From contig PCSF01000039.1 of NCBI GenBank assembly GCA_002771315.1, positions 1-14,824 on the forward strand: a stretch of 14,824 nt of DNA. Direction: 5' to 3'. The stretch comes from Desulfobacterales bacterium CG23_combo_of_CG06-09_8_20_14_all_52_9 (GTDB lineage: Bacteria; Desulfobacterota; Desulfobacteria; Desulfobacterales; UBA2156). The notes under the pieces are model-generated. The model did not search any database. It saw nothing but the letters and a program-made list of their open reading frames with translations, and was not told the DNA's origin. A program made the position numbers and the translations under genes. Positions 8,135 through 14,824 of the stretch are shown in pieces (positions within the stretch are counted from its first letter, which is position 1; each line of letters opens with the position of its first letter).

Positions 8135-8163
8135 ATAATAAACAATATTGAGTCGGATGTCAA
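8135..8163 (-). promoter_or_regulatory. Sigma-70 promoter of the rubrerythrin-like gene
   Basis: On the minus strand, a perfect TTGACA (8158-8163) and TATTAT (8135-8140, five of six matches) are separated by 17 bases. The predicted start is near 8128, giving a leader of about 41 bases with AAGGGA before the ATG. The -35 box lies five bases from the left end of the repeat element at 8168. Confidence 0.78.
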
Positions 8164-8167
8164 CCGT

Positions 8168-8300
8168 GATGGCGTTGTAAAAAGTCTTCACCCCGTTGAA
8201 AAACGGGGTCCATGGGTTTCATAAGTGCTTGAGAACACCGGATTCCGGCTTTCGCCGGAATAACAGAAAGGGAGCATTTTCGACTTTTTACGATTTCATT
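8168..8300. repeat. MITE-like element with inverted ends and two hairpins
   Basis: The ends (8168-8186 and 8282-8300) are inverted copies of each other, 14 of 19 bases matching, with a perfect inner core GTAAAAAGTC/GACTTTTTAC. Between them lie two perfect hairpins. One is ACCCCGTT/AACGGGGT around a GAAA tetraloop (8190-8209); the other is ATTCCGGC/GCCGGAAT around TTTC (8242-8261). The whole is about 133 bp and non-coding. This architecture fits a small non-autonomous mobile repeat. Similar GTAAAAAGTC-ended, ATTCCGGC-containing intergenic repeats are, by recollection, common in Desulfobacterota genomes. No target-site duplication is evident. Confidence 0.65.
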
Positions 8301-8402
8301 ATTTTTAAGTGACAAAATCCTTGACATGAATTGGACAGGTGTGGCATTTTACACTCTTCGTCTTTATAGATGCCTGCAAATCCTTCGAGCAAGGAGTTTA
8401 TA

Positions 8403-9017
8403 ATGACAATTCCCGCCCATGAGTACGACCCGGAAAAGGCCCGATCCTTAATGAATGAAGTGAGCGAACGTTCCGGGCAGAATCTTTCGGCCTGCTACCA
8501 ATGTCGACGCTGCGCCGCCGGATGCCCCGTAGGGGAGGAGACCGGGTATGTCACCCCGGATCGTTTGATTCGGATGATCGCACTGGGGGATCGTCGGGCA
8601 GCCCTGGAAAACGAGCTGGTGTGGCGGTGTGTGTCCTGTTACACCTGCGGTACGCGTTGCCCCAATGACATCCAAACCGCCCGAATCACCGAGACCCTCA
8701 AGAAGATGGCCAAGGAAGCCCACCTGGAGCCCTTAAGACCCAAAATCGCAGATTTTCACAGCTCTTTTCTGGAATCCGGCGTGCGCTGGGGTCGGGTCAA
8801 TGAAATGGAGTTCATGGGAATCTACGAGATGAAAGGCGCCTTGAAGAACATGAAGCGCAAGGATTTCAAGGCCATCGCCGAAGAGCTAAAAACGCAGACC
8901 GATTTCGGCCTGACCATGCTCAAGCATAAACGGATGCACATGGGGCTCCTGATGTCCAAAGGACGCAAAGAGATTCAGAAATTGCAAAAAAAGGCCAAGA
9001 AGCAAAGAGGTAAATGA
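8403..9017 (+). CDS. hdrC: Heterodisulfide reductase-like subunit C (2x[4Fe-4S])
   Basis: A 204-residue soluble iron-sulfur protein. Two classical [4Fe-4S] motifs are present: C31-x2-C34-x2-C37-x3-C41P and C76-x2-C79-x2-C82-x3-C86P. HdrC conducts electrons between the flavin subunit HdrA and the HdrB site. There is no membrane segment, so this is the cytoplasmic HdrABC type, not the HdrDE type. The C-terminal 30 residues are strongly basic (many K/R). The start at 8403 is supported by AAGGAG (8391-8396) six bases upstream; an ATG at 8370 would add 11 residues without a ribosome binding site. It is the first gene of the hdrCBA-mvhD-metVF operon and overlaps hdrB by a few bases. Confidence 0.93.
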   Translation: MTIPAHEYDPEKARSLMNEVSERSGQNLSACYQCRRCAAGCPVGEETGYVTPDRLIRMIALGDRRAALENELVWRCVSCYTCGTRCPNDIQTARITETLKKMAKEAHLEPLRPKIADFHSSFLESGVRWGRVNEMEFMGIYEMKGALKNMKRKDFKAIAEELKTQTDFGLTMLKHKRMHMGLLMSKGRKEIQKLQKKAKKQRGK

Positions 9018-9892
9018 TGGATATCGCCTACTATCCCGGCTGTTCCTTGAAATCGTCCTCCGCCATTTATGATGTGCAAAATCAGCGGGTCTTTGAGGCG
9101 CTGGGGATTCATCTAAAGGAGATTCCGGACTGGAATTGTTGCGGCGCCACATCGGCGGGAAAAGTCGACGACTTTTTAGCGATCGCCATGCCGGCGCGCA
9201 ATCTCGGCATCGCCGAGGCGACCGGATTGGGTGAAATGATCATCCCCTGCTCGGCGTGCTATTCAAGGACTCTGGTGGCCCAGTGTCAGTTGGAAAAGAA
9301 CCCGGAACTGAAGGAGACCATCAATGCCGAGCTTTCCAAGAAGATTTCAGGCAAAATCAAGATCTCTTCCATCCTGGAAGTTTTGCTTTCGGCTGTGGAA
9401 TCCGGCATGGTGGCCCAACAAGCACAAAAAAAACTCAAGGGATTGAAGCCTGCCTGTTACTACGGGTGCATGCAGACCCGGTTTCCTTTCAAGGTGCCGG
9501 TTCCCGACAATGTGGAGAATCCCCAGGGGATGGAAAAAGTCTTAAAAGCCATCGGCATTCAGTCTCTCGATTGGAGTTATAAGACGGACTGCTGCGGGGC
9601 TTCCTCGGCTGTCAACGATGAAGACGCCGCGGATGCCCTCATGGCCAGGATCATGAAGGATGCCGTGGCACGAGGCGCCAACTGCTTTGTGGTCACCTGC
9701 CCCATGTGCCAGTTCAACCTGGATTCCCAGCAGAACCGGTTCGGTCCGAAACACGGCATTCGGGAACGGCTTCCGGTCTTTTTCATCACGGAAATACTGG
9801 GTCTGGCCATGGGAATGGGGGTGGAGGAGCTTCAAATCGACCGGCACCTCACGGATTCAACTAAGCTATTAAAGGAGTTGAAACTGATATGA
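9014..9892 (+). CDS. hdrB: Heterodisulfide reductase-like subunit B (CCG domains)
   Basis: A 292-residue protein with two CCG domains, the cysteine-rich motif that holds the unusual iron-sulfur sites of HdrB. The first has C10, C42-C43 and C79-x2-C82. The second has C148/C152, C193-C194 and C229-x2-C232. In methanogens HdrB reduces the CoM-S-S-CoB heterodisulfide. Bacteria without those cofactors use HdrB-like proteins to pass electrons to another partner, here probably MetV/MetF encoded downstream. Two ATGs are possible (9014 and 9017); AGAGG (9006-9010) is better spaced for 9017, which would remove one residue. The stop overlaps the hdrA start as ATGA, indicating translational coupling. Confidence 0.93.
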   Translation: MMDIAYYPGCSLKSSSAIYDVQNQRVFEALGIHLKEIPDWNCCGATSAGKVDDFLAIAMPARNLGIAEATGLGEMIIPCSACYSRTLVAQCQLEKNPELKETINAELSKKISGKIKISSILEVLLSAVESGMVAQQAQKKLKGLKPACYYGCMQTRFPFKVPVPDNVENPQGMEKVLKAIGIQSLDWSYKTDCCGASSAVNDEDAADALMARIMKDAVARGANCFVVTCPMCQFNLDSQQNRFGPKHGIRERLPVFFITEILGLAMGMGVEELQIDRHLTDSTKLLKELKLI

Positions 9893-12800
9893 ATCAAGAG
9901 AAAGCCAGCCAAACCGCCAAGAGCGGGTCGGTTTTGATCGTCGGTGGAGGCATCGGCGGGATGCAGGCGGGCCTCGATCTGGCCAACAGCGGTTTCATGG
10001 TCCACATGGTGCAGAAGGATTCATCCATCGGCGGAACCATGGTCATGCTGGACAAGACTTTCCCCACAGGGGATTGTTCCATGTGCATGATTTCCCCCAA
10101 GATGGTGGAAATCGGCCGGCATATGAACGTGAATATTCACACCCTGGCGACCGTGACTTCCGTGGAAGGGGTGCCGGGGGACTTTACGGTGAAAATTCTG
10201 CAGAAAGCCCGGTACGTGGATCCGAATTTGTGCACCGGTTGCGGGACTTGTGAGGAAAAATGCCCCAAGAAGGTCACCAGCGAATATGAGCAGGGTTTGA
10301 CGGTTCGAAAGGCTATTTATTCGCTTTTTCCCCAGGCGTTGCCTAACACCCGGGTGATCGACCGGGATAATTGTATCTACTTCCAGAAGGGCAAGTGCCG
10401 GGCCTGCGAGAAGTTCTGCACCGCGAAGGCCATCAAGTTCGATGATACGGACAAGGAGTTCGAGATCCGGGTGGGCGCCATCATACTAAGCCCGGGCCTG
10501 GATCGCTACAACCCACGGGTGCGGCAGGAGCTGGGTTTCGAGAGATGGCCCAATGTAGTGACCTCACTCCAGTTCGAGAGGATCCTGTCGGCTTCCGGGC
10601 CTTATAGAGGAGAGGTCAAGCGGCCAGGCGATGGGAAGCACCCCAAGAAGGTGGCCTGGATTCAATGCGTCGGATCCCGGGATTCCCACAATGCCAATCC
10701 ATGGTGCTCCTCTGTCTGTTGCATGTATGCCACGAAGCAGGCCATCATCGCCAAAGAGCATGACGGCCGGATCGACCCCACTATCTTTTATATGGAAATG
10801 CGGGCCTTCGGCAAAGATTTCGATAAATATGTGGATCGAGCCAAGAAAGAGTTCGGTGTGACTTATCGTCGTGCCATGGTTTCAGCGGTGCGAGAGGAGC
10901 CTGGAACCGGGAATCTTCTGCTGCGGTTTGCCCAGGAGAACGGTGTATTAAAGGACGAACTTTTCGACCTGGTGGTTCTATCCATCGGATTCCAACCCCA
11001 TACTGACGCGGAAGCCTTTGCGAAAATCTTCGGCATCGAGCCGAACAAATACCGATTTGCAAAAACCACCCATTTCAATCCGGTGGACACCTCCCGACCC
11101 GGTGTTTATGTCACCGGGATCTATCAGGGACCCAAGGACATACCCGAGACCGTCATGCAGGGAAGCGCCGTGGCAGCAAGGGCCATGGCCTTGCTGGGGG
11201 AGGCCCGCGGCACCGAGATTAAGGTGAAAGAGCTGCCGCCGGAGCGGGATGTGAAGGAGGAAGAGCCCCGTATCGGGCTTTTTGTGTGCCATTGCGGGAT
11301 CAACATCGCCCAGACCGTGGACGTCAAGAAGGTGGCCGAGGTCGGCGCATCCCTCCCGGGTGTGGCACATTCCGAAAGCATGCTCTATGCCTGCGCCCAG
11401 GACAGCCAGGACAAGATCAAGAAACTGGTCAAGGAAAAAAATTTGAATCGCGTCGTAGTGGCCTCCTGCACCCCTCGAACCCATGAGCCGTTGTTTCAGG
11501 ATACCATCCGGGACGCCGGCCTGAACAAGTATCTCTTTGAACTGGCCGATATCCGTGAACAGTGCTCTTGGTGCCATATGGGTCAACGGGAGGTCGCCAC
11601 GAAGAAGGCCATGGACATCGTGAGGATGAACGTGGCAAAGGCCAGACTGCTGCAGCCTGTGGAGACCGGCTCCGTGGGGGTGACGCCGGCCGCGTTGATC
11701 ATCGGAGGCGGGATCGCCGGAATGGTGACGGCCCTATCCCTGGCCGACCAAGGGTATCATGCCCATGTCGTCGAAAAGGAGAATGAGCTGGGCGGGTTGA
11801 TCAAGAACCTATATCGCACGCTGGACGGGAGCAACGTCCAACCCTATCTCAAAGATACCGTTTCCAGGGTGACGGCCCATCCCAACATCATCATTCATTT
11901 AGGAACCGAGGTCCAGAAGACCGATGGATTCGTGGGTAATTTCAAGACCACTCTTTCCAATGGCGAGGGCTTTGACCACGGGGCCATCGTCATCGCCACG
12001 GGGGGGGTAGAGTACCAGCCGACGGAATACCATTTCGGTGAAAACGAGCGGGTGATTACCCAGAGGGAGCTTGAGAAGCGGCTGGCCATGGCCGGTCCCA
12101 GGAGCCGTGAACGGTATGTCATGATTCAATGCGTCGGATCCAGGGAAGAGCCTCACAACTACTGCTCCCGGATTTGCTGCCAGGATGCCGTCAAGAACGC
12201 CATCACCATCAAGGAAAAGGCACCCGATGCCCAGGTGATCATCCTGTACCGAGACATCCGGACCTACGGTCTACGGGAAGACTATTACAAGAAGGCGCGG
12301 GATCTCGGTGTCCTTTTCATGCTGTACAAAGAAGATAAAAAGCCGGTGGTCGAAAAAAAGGGATACGGGCTTTCGGTCAAGGCATTCGATTATCTGTTGG
12401 GAAAAGAGATCGCCATGGAAGCCGATTACGTTGTCCTTTCCACCGGGTTGAGGCCTCATCCCACCTCGGAGAAGGTGGGTGTGATGTACAAGTTAACCCG
12501 AAACACGGACGGATATTTCCTGGAAGCGCACGTCAAGCTCCGACCCGTCGACTTCCCCAGCGAGGGGATTTTCATCGCCGGTCTGGCCCACGCCCCGAAG
12601 AACCTCGACGAGACCATCAGCCAGGCCCAGGCGGCGGCAGGACGCGCAGGCGTCCTTTTGTCCCATGAGCGGCTGGGGGTCTCCGGGATCATTTCCAAGC
12701 ACAACCGGGACCTTTGCATGTCGTGCCTGACCTGCTTCAGGTTATGTCCCTTCGGATCGCCTTTCATTGATACGGACGGCAAGGTCAGCCACAACGAGGT

Positions 12801-12921
12801 CAAATGTGTGGGGTGCGGTATCTGTGCGTCCGTATGCCCCATGAAGGCATTTCAGGTCAACAATTTCAGGGACGACCAGATCGTCGCCATGATCGACGCC
12901 TTGACCGAGAGCGCGTCCTAA
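9889..12921 (+). CDS. hdrA: HdrA, two-module FAD/iron-sulfur electron-bifurcating subunit
   Basis: A 1010-residue flavoprotein built of two HdrA-like halves. Module 1 (about 1-455) has an FAD loop VGGGIGGMQAG (18-28), the flavin-near motif GDCSMC (61-66), a [4Fe-4S] motif C115-x2-C118-x2-C121-x3-C125P, and a second cluster C162...C170-x2-C173-x3-C177. Module 2 (about 461-1010) has the HdrA start motif FVCHCGINI (465-473), ASCTPRTHEPLF (525-536), an FAD loop IGGGIAGMVTA (605-615), and two C-terminal ferredoxin motifs (943-953 and 973-983). Both halves carry the IQCVGSR sequence (258-264, 746-752), showing internal duplication. HdrA is the flavin site where electrons are split or joined between ferredoxin and other carriers. 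The start has AAAGGAG (9871-9877) 11 bases upstream and overlaps the hdrB stop. This large form is known from bacterial MetFV-Hdr systems. Confidence 0.93.
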   Translation: MNQEKASQTAKSGSVLIVGGGIGGMQAGLDLANSGFMVHMVQKDSSIGGTMVMLDKTFPTGDCSMCMISPKMVEIGRHMNVNIHTLATVTSVEGVPGDFTVKILQKARYVDPNLCTGCGTCEEKCPKKVTSEYEQGLTVRKAIYSLFPQALPNTRVIDRDNCIYFQKGKCRACEKFCTAKAIKFDDTDKEFEIRVGAIILSPGLDRYNPRVRQELGFERWPNVVTSLQFERILSASGPYRGEVKRPGDGKHPKKVAWIQCVGSRDSHNANPWCSSVCCMYATKQAIIAKEHDGRIDPTIFYMEMRAFGKDFDKYVDRAKKEFGVTYRRAMVSAVREEPGTGNLLLRFAQENGVLKDELFDLVVLSIGFQPHTDAEAFAKIFGIEPNKYRFAKTTHFNPVDTSRPGVYVTGIYQGPKDIPETVMQGSAVAARAMALLGEARGTEIKVKELPPERDVKEEEPRIGLFVCHCGINIAQTVDVKKVAEVGASLPGVAHSESMLYACAQDSQDKIKKLVKEKNLNRVVVASCTPRTHEPLFQDTIRDAGLNKYLFELADIREQCSWCHMGQREVATKKAMDIVRMNVAKARLLQPVETGSVGVTPAALIIGGGIAGMVTALSLADQGYHAHVVEKENELGGLIKNLYRTLDGSNVQPYLKDTVSRVTAHPNIIIHLGTEVQKTDGFVGNFKTTLSNGEGFDHGAIVIATGGVEYQPTEYHFGENERVITQRELEKRLAMAGPRSRERYVMIQCVGSREEPHNYCSRICCQDAVKNAITIKEKAPDAQVIILYRDIRTYGLREDYYKKARDLGVLFMLYKEDKKPVVEKKGYGLSVKAFDYLLGKEIAMEADYVVLSTGLRPHPTSEKVGVMYKLTRNTDGYFLEAHVKLRPVDFPSEGIFIAGLAHAPKNLDETISQAQAAAGRAGVLLSHERLGVSGIISKHNRDLCMSCLTCFRLCPFGSPFIDTDGKVSHNEVKCVGCGICASVCPMKAFQVNNFRDDQIVAMIDALTESAS

Positions 12922-12934
12922 GGAGGATCGACTG

Positions 12935-13435
12935 ATGGGAAATCAAGCGGAAGCGGCCGTCCTGGAACAAGCCCCTGCGGTGGAGAAACCGGCTGAAATC
13001 CCTGAAGGGTGGGAACCCAACATCGTTGCGTTCGCCTGCCATTATTGCGCCTTTGCCGCCGCCGATCTGGCGGGGGTGATGCGATTGTCCTATCCGCCCA
13101 ACGTCAAGGTGATTCGGCTCCCTTGCACGGGAAAATTGGATGAATATTACGTTCTCAGGGCGTTTCTTCGGGGGGTGGACGGCGTATTCGCCGCCGGCTG
13201 ACTGGAGGGGCAATGTCATTTCCTGGAAGGAAATTTAAACGCCAAGAAAAAGGTCGCTCGACTCAAACATCTCCTCCTCGAGGTGGGGATAGATCCCCGG
13301 AGGGTGGAAATGTTCAACCTCTCGGCGGCCATGGGCCCTCGGTGGGCCGAGATCTGTACCCTATTTACCAATACCGTTAAAGATCTGGGGCCATCCCCGG
13401 TATGGCTGGCCGATCGAAGGCGCAAGCAAGAATAA
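12935..13435 (+). CDS. mvhD: MvhD-like [2Fe-2S] subunit, probable selenoprotein (TGA read as Sec at codon 89)
   Basis: ATG 12935 follows AAGGAGG (12920-12926). The frame reads to an in-frame TGA at 13199-13201 and then on, without another stop, to TAA 13433-13435, giving 166 residues if TGA is decoded. Both sides are MvhD-like. Before it are FACHYCAFAAADLAGVMRLS (34-52, with C35 and C38), PPNVKVIRLPC(64)TGK and RGVDGVFAAG. After it are LEGQC(94)HFLEGN and a C-terminal stretch with MFNLSAAMG and KDLGPSP. The TGA replaces the first cysteine of the family motif AGC-x4-C-H, where Sec is expected chemically. A hairpin at 13218-13234 fits a bacterial SECIS element. MvhD (VhuD in some methanogens, where Sec-containing versions are known) carries a [2Fe-2S] cluster and passes electrons between a partner enzyme and HdrA. 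The alternative, a nonsense mutation from TGC/TGT, is less likely given the intact downstream frame and the hairpin. Confidence 0.88.
13209..13243 (+). promoter_or_regulatory. Candidate bacterial SECIS element in mvhD
   Basis: A perfect 6-bp stem, ATTTCC (13218-13223) with GGAAAT (13229-13234), closes a five-base loop TGGAA that contains two Gs. The loop begins 22 bases after the TGA at 13199-13201, within the usual distance for bacterial SECIS hairpins. A short lower stem GGC (13209-13211) with GCC (13241-13243) could extend it across an internal loop. The hairpin lies inside coding sequence, as bacterial SECIS elements do. Confidence 0.7.
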
Positions 13436-13445
13436 CGGAGGATCT

Positions 13446-14129
13446 ATGATTGTTGCAAAAAGAAAACCCATCGAAGAAATCAAAGAAATGCTCAAGGGAT
13501 ACAAGAAGGTCCTCAACGTGGGTTGCGGGACCTGTGTGTCCGTATGCCTGGTTGGCGGCGAAAAAGAGGTCAACATCTTAAACGCCGAACTTGAAATTGC
13601 CCGGAAGATGGAGGACAACCCCATTGAGATGGGGGCCATCAGCGTGGAAAGACAATGTGATCGGGAATTTTTAGCTGCCCTTGACGACAAAGTGGGAGAG
13701 TATGAGGCCGTCATGTCCATGGCCTGCGGGGTCGGCATCCAGTTTTTGGCAGAACGGTTTCCCGACAAGCCGGTGCTGCCGGCGGTCAACACCGCCGGTC
13801 TTTCCGTAAACCAGGGGATCGGATGGTACGAGGAGCGATGCCGTTCATGCGGCGACTGTGTTCTTGGATGGACGGCTGGAATTTGCCCGGTGACCATGTG
13901 CGCCAAGGGCTTGTACAACGGTCCCTGTGGGGGTACCAACAAAGGGAGCTGTGAAATCAATCCGGATCAGCCCTGTGCCTGGTTTATGATTTATGAGCGT
14001 CTTTTAAGGCAGGGACGCCTCGATCTGATAATGAGAGTACATCCCGCCAATGACTGGCAGAATATCGGACCTCGAACCCTGGTCCAACCGGGATACTCGA
14101 AACCCGATAATGCCGGGCAGAAGAAGTAG
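13446..14129 (+). CDS. metV: MetV, cysteine-rich partner of methylene-tetrahydrofolate reductase
   Basis: A 227-residue cysteine-rich protein of the MetV type (methylene-tetrahydrofolate reductase C-terminal domain family). It has C27-x2-C30-x3-C34 (NVGCGTCVSVC) near the start, then C71 and C94. The C-terminal cluster region comprises C132-x2-C135-x2-C138, C147, C152, NGPC161GG, C169 and C177. The number and spacing of cysteines indicate several iron-sulfur or metal sites. In acetogens MetV pairs with MetF and links it to HdrABC-MvhD, feeding or withdrawing electrons for methylene-THF/methyl-THF interconversion. GGAGG (13437-13441) precedes the ATG by four bases. It starts 10 bases after the mvhD stop, and metF begins 54 bases after its end. 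Confidence 0.92.
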   Translation: MIVAKRKPIEEIKEMLKGYKKVLNVGCGTCVSVCLVGGEKEVNILNAELEIARKMEDNPIEMGAISVERQCDREFLAALDDKVGEYEAVMSMACGVGIQFLAERFPDKPVLPAVNTAGLSVNQGIGWYEERCRSCGDCVLGWTAGICPVTMCAKGLYNGPCGGTNKGSCEINPDQPCAWFMIYERLLRQGRLDLIMRVHPANDWQNIGPRTLVQPGYSKPDNAGQKK

Positions 14130-14183
14130 TGCTCGGCAGGGATCCATATCGTTAAAAATGGAATATAGCAGGGAAAGACGACC

Positions 14184-14824
14184 ATGAAATCAGGAAGCAA
14201 CTTGGAAAAGGTTTTAGGGGCGGGGCATTTTGCATTTACCGGCGAATTGGGCCCACCCAGGGGTGCAAACGCCGAAGAAGTGCGGAAAAAGGCCGCTTTC
14301 TTGAAGGGAAATGTCGATTCGGTAAACATCACGGATAACCAGACCGCCATGGTCCGAATGTCAAGCTGGGCTTGCTGCATCATTTTGATCCAGGAGGGAA
14401 TCGAGCCCAACTACCAGATGGTGTGCCGGGACCGGAATCGCCTTGCCATGCAATCCGACATTCTGGGTGCTTATGCGCATGGCATTCGTAATATTTTATG
14501 TTTATCCGGGGACCACTGCAAATTCGGGGATCACCCTCAGGCCAAAGGAGTTTTTGATATCGACTCCATACAGTTGATCGCTACGGTCAAAAAGATGCGG
14601 GACGAGGGGAAATTTTTAAGCGGCGCCGATCTGGACGGGGTTCCAAAAATGTTTATCGGAGCGGCTGCGAACCCCTTCGCCGATCCTTTTGAATGGCGGG
14701 TGCACCGTCTGGCCAAAAAGGTTGCCGCCGGCGTCGATTTCATTCAGACCCAATGCATCTACAACATGAATAAATTCCGGGAATTCATCAAACAAGCCAA
14801 CGATATGGGGTTGACGGAAAAAGC
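14184..14824 (+). CDS. metF: MetF, 5,10-methylene-tetrahydrofolate reductase (3' end outside window)
   Basis: The first 213 codons of a MetF-type TIM-barrel reductase are present and open to the window edge. Visible family features include the N-terminal strand with acidic residue (FAFTGELGPPRG, 16-27), VNITDNQ (47-53), the LSGDH segment (107-111), GAAANPF (159-165) and FIQTQ (187-191). It interconverts methylene-THF and methyl-THF in the Wood-Ljungdahl methyl branch, in the cytoplasm. Its position after metV and the hdr/mvhD genes suggests it works as part of a MetFV-HdrABC-MvhD complex rather than directly with NAD(P)H. The ribosome binding site is weak (AGGGAAAG near 14169-14176), and the 54-base gap to metV is the largest in the operon. 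Confidence 0.93.
   Translation, partial: MKSGSNLEKVLGAGHFAFTGELGPPRGANAEEVRKKAAFLKGNVDSVNITDNQTAMVRMSSWACCIILIQEGIEPNYQMVCRDRNRLAMQSDILGAYAHGIRNILCLSGDHCKFGDHPQAKGVFDIDSIQLIATVKKMRDEGKFLSGADLDGVPKMFIGAAANPFADPFEWRVHRLAKKVAAGVDFIQTQCIYNMNKFREFIKQANDMGLTEK

Noticed and set aside
8321..8355. Sigma-70 or sigma-54 promoter upstream of hdrC
   Set aside because: TTGACA is present, but the best -10-like sequences are at the wrong distance or match poorly. The TGGCA at 8342-8346 lacks the GC of a -12 element, so no promoter is called.
10978..11586. 202-codon minus-strand open frame inside hdrA
   Set aside because: It is a shadow of the well-supported hdrA coding frame, with no family features and no ribosome binding site of note.
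12935..13201. mvhD as a complete 88-residue protein ending at TGA 13201
   Set aside because: The continuing frame encodes the rest of the MvhD domain with family motifs, and a SECIS-like hairpin follows, so the TGA is better read as selenocysteine.
1..14824. CRISPR array, tRNA, rRNA or transposase gene
   Set aside because: No regularly spaced repeats, no tRNA-like cloverleaf or rRNA signature, and no transposase-like coding sequence were seen in the window.

Overview
The window looks like a chromosomal segment of an anaerobic bacterium, most likely a Desulfobacterota (former Deltaproteobacteria) sulfate reducer or syntroph. This rests on gene content: a heterodisulfide-reductase-like hdrCBA set joined to mvhD, metV and metF, a very large two-module HdrA, a stand-alone rubrerythrin-like protein and a CoA-disulfide-reductase-type flavoprotein. 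No rRNA or other taxonomic marker is present, so the assignment is inference.

Layout. Positions 1-125 hold the 3' end of a small plus-strand gene followed by a strong Rho-independent terminator (150-185). A long minus-strand gene (294-4271) encodes the DEAH-box RNA helicase HrpA. A divergent gap (4272-4436) carries a good plus-strand promoter. It serves a two-gene unit: a CoA-disulfide-reductase-like flavoprotein and, through an ATGA overlap, a YjbQ-family protein (to 6193). Convergent to it is a minus-strand EamA-family transporter (6235-7119). Positions 7120-7618 are a decayed intergenic region: a perfect 18-bp palindrome, a truncated N-terminus of an RssA/patatin-like gene with an intact ribosome binding site, then non-coding sequence with small inverted repeats. 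A minus-strand ferritin-like/rubrerythrin gene (7619-8086) has a near-consensus promoter. A MITE-like repeat with inverted ends and two perfect hairpins (8168-8300) separates it from the last operon.

The operon 8403-14824 (running off the window) is hdrC-hdrB-hdrA-mvhD-metV-metF. It matches the type of MetFV-HdrABC-MvhD complex known from acetogens such as Moorella. There a methylene-tetrahydrofolate reductase of the Wood-Ljungdahl pathway is wired to a flavin-based electron-bifurcating or confurcating HdrA module. In a sulfate reducer or syntroph it could run in either direction (CO2 fixation or acetyl unit oxidation); the sequence does not decide this.

The most notable hidden feature is in mvhD. 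An in-frame TGA (13199-13201) would end the protein at 88 residues, but the frame stays open and recognisably MvhD-like to a TAA at 13433-13435. The TGA lies where MvhD proteins have the first cysteine of an AGC-x4-C motif, and a perfect 6-bp hairpin follows at SECIS-like distance. I read mvhD as a selenoprotein gene of 166 residues, which a standard gene caller would truncate or call a pseudogene.
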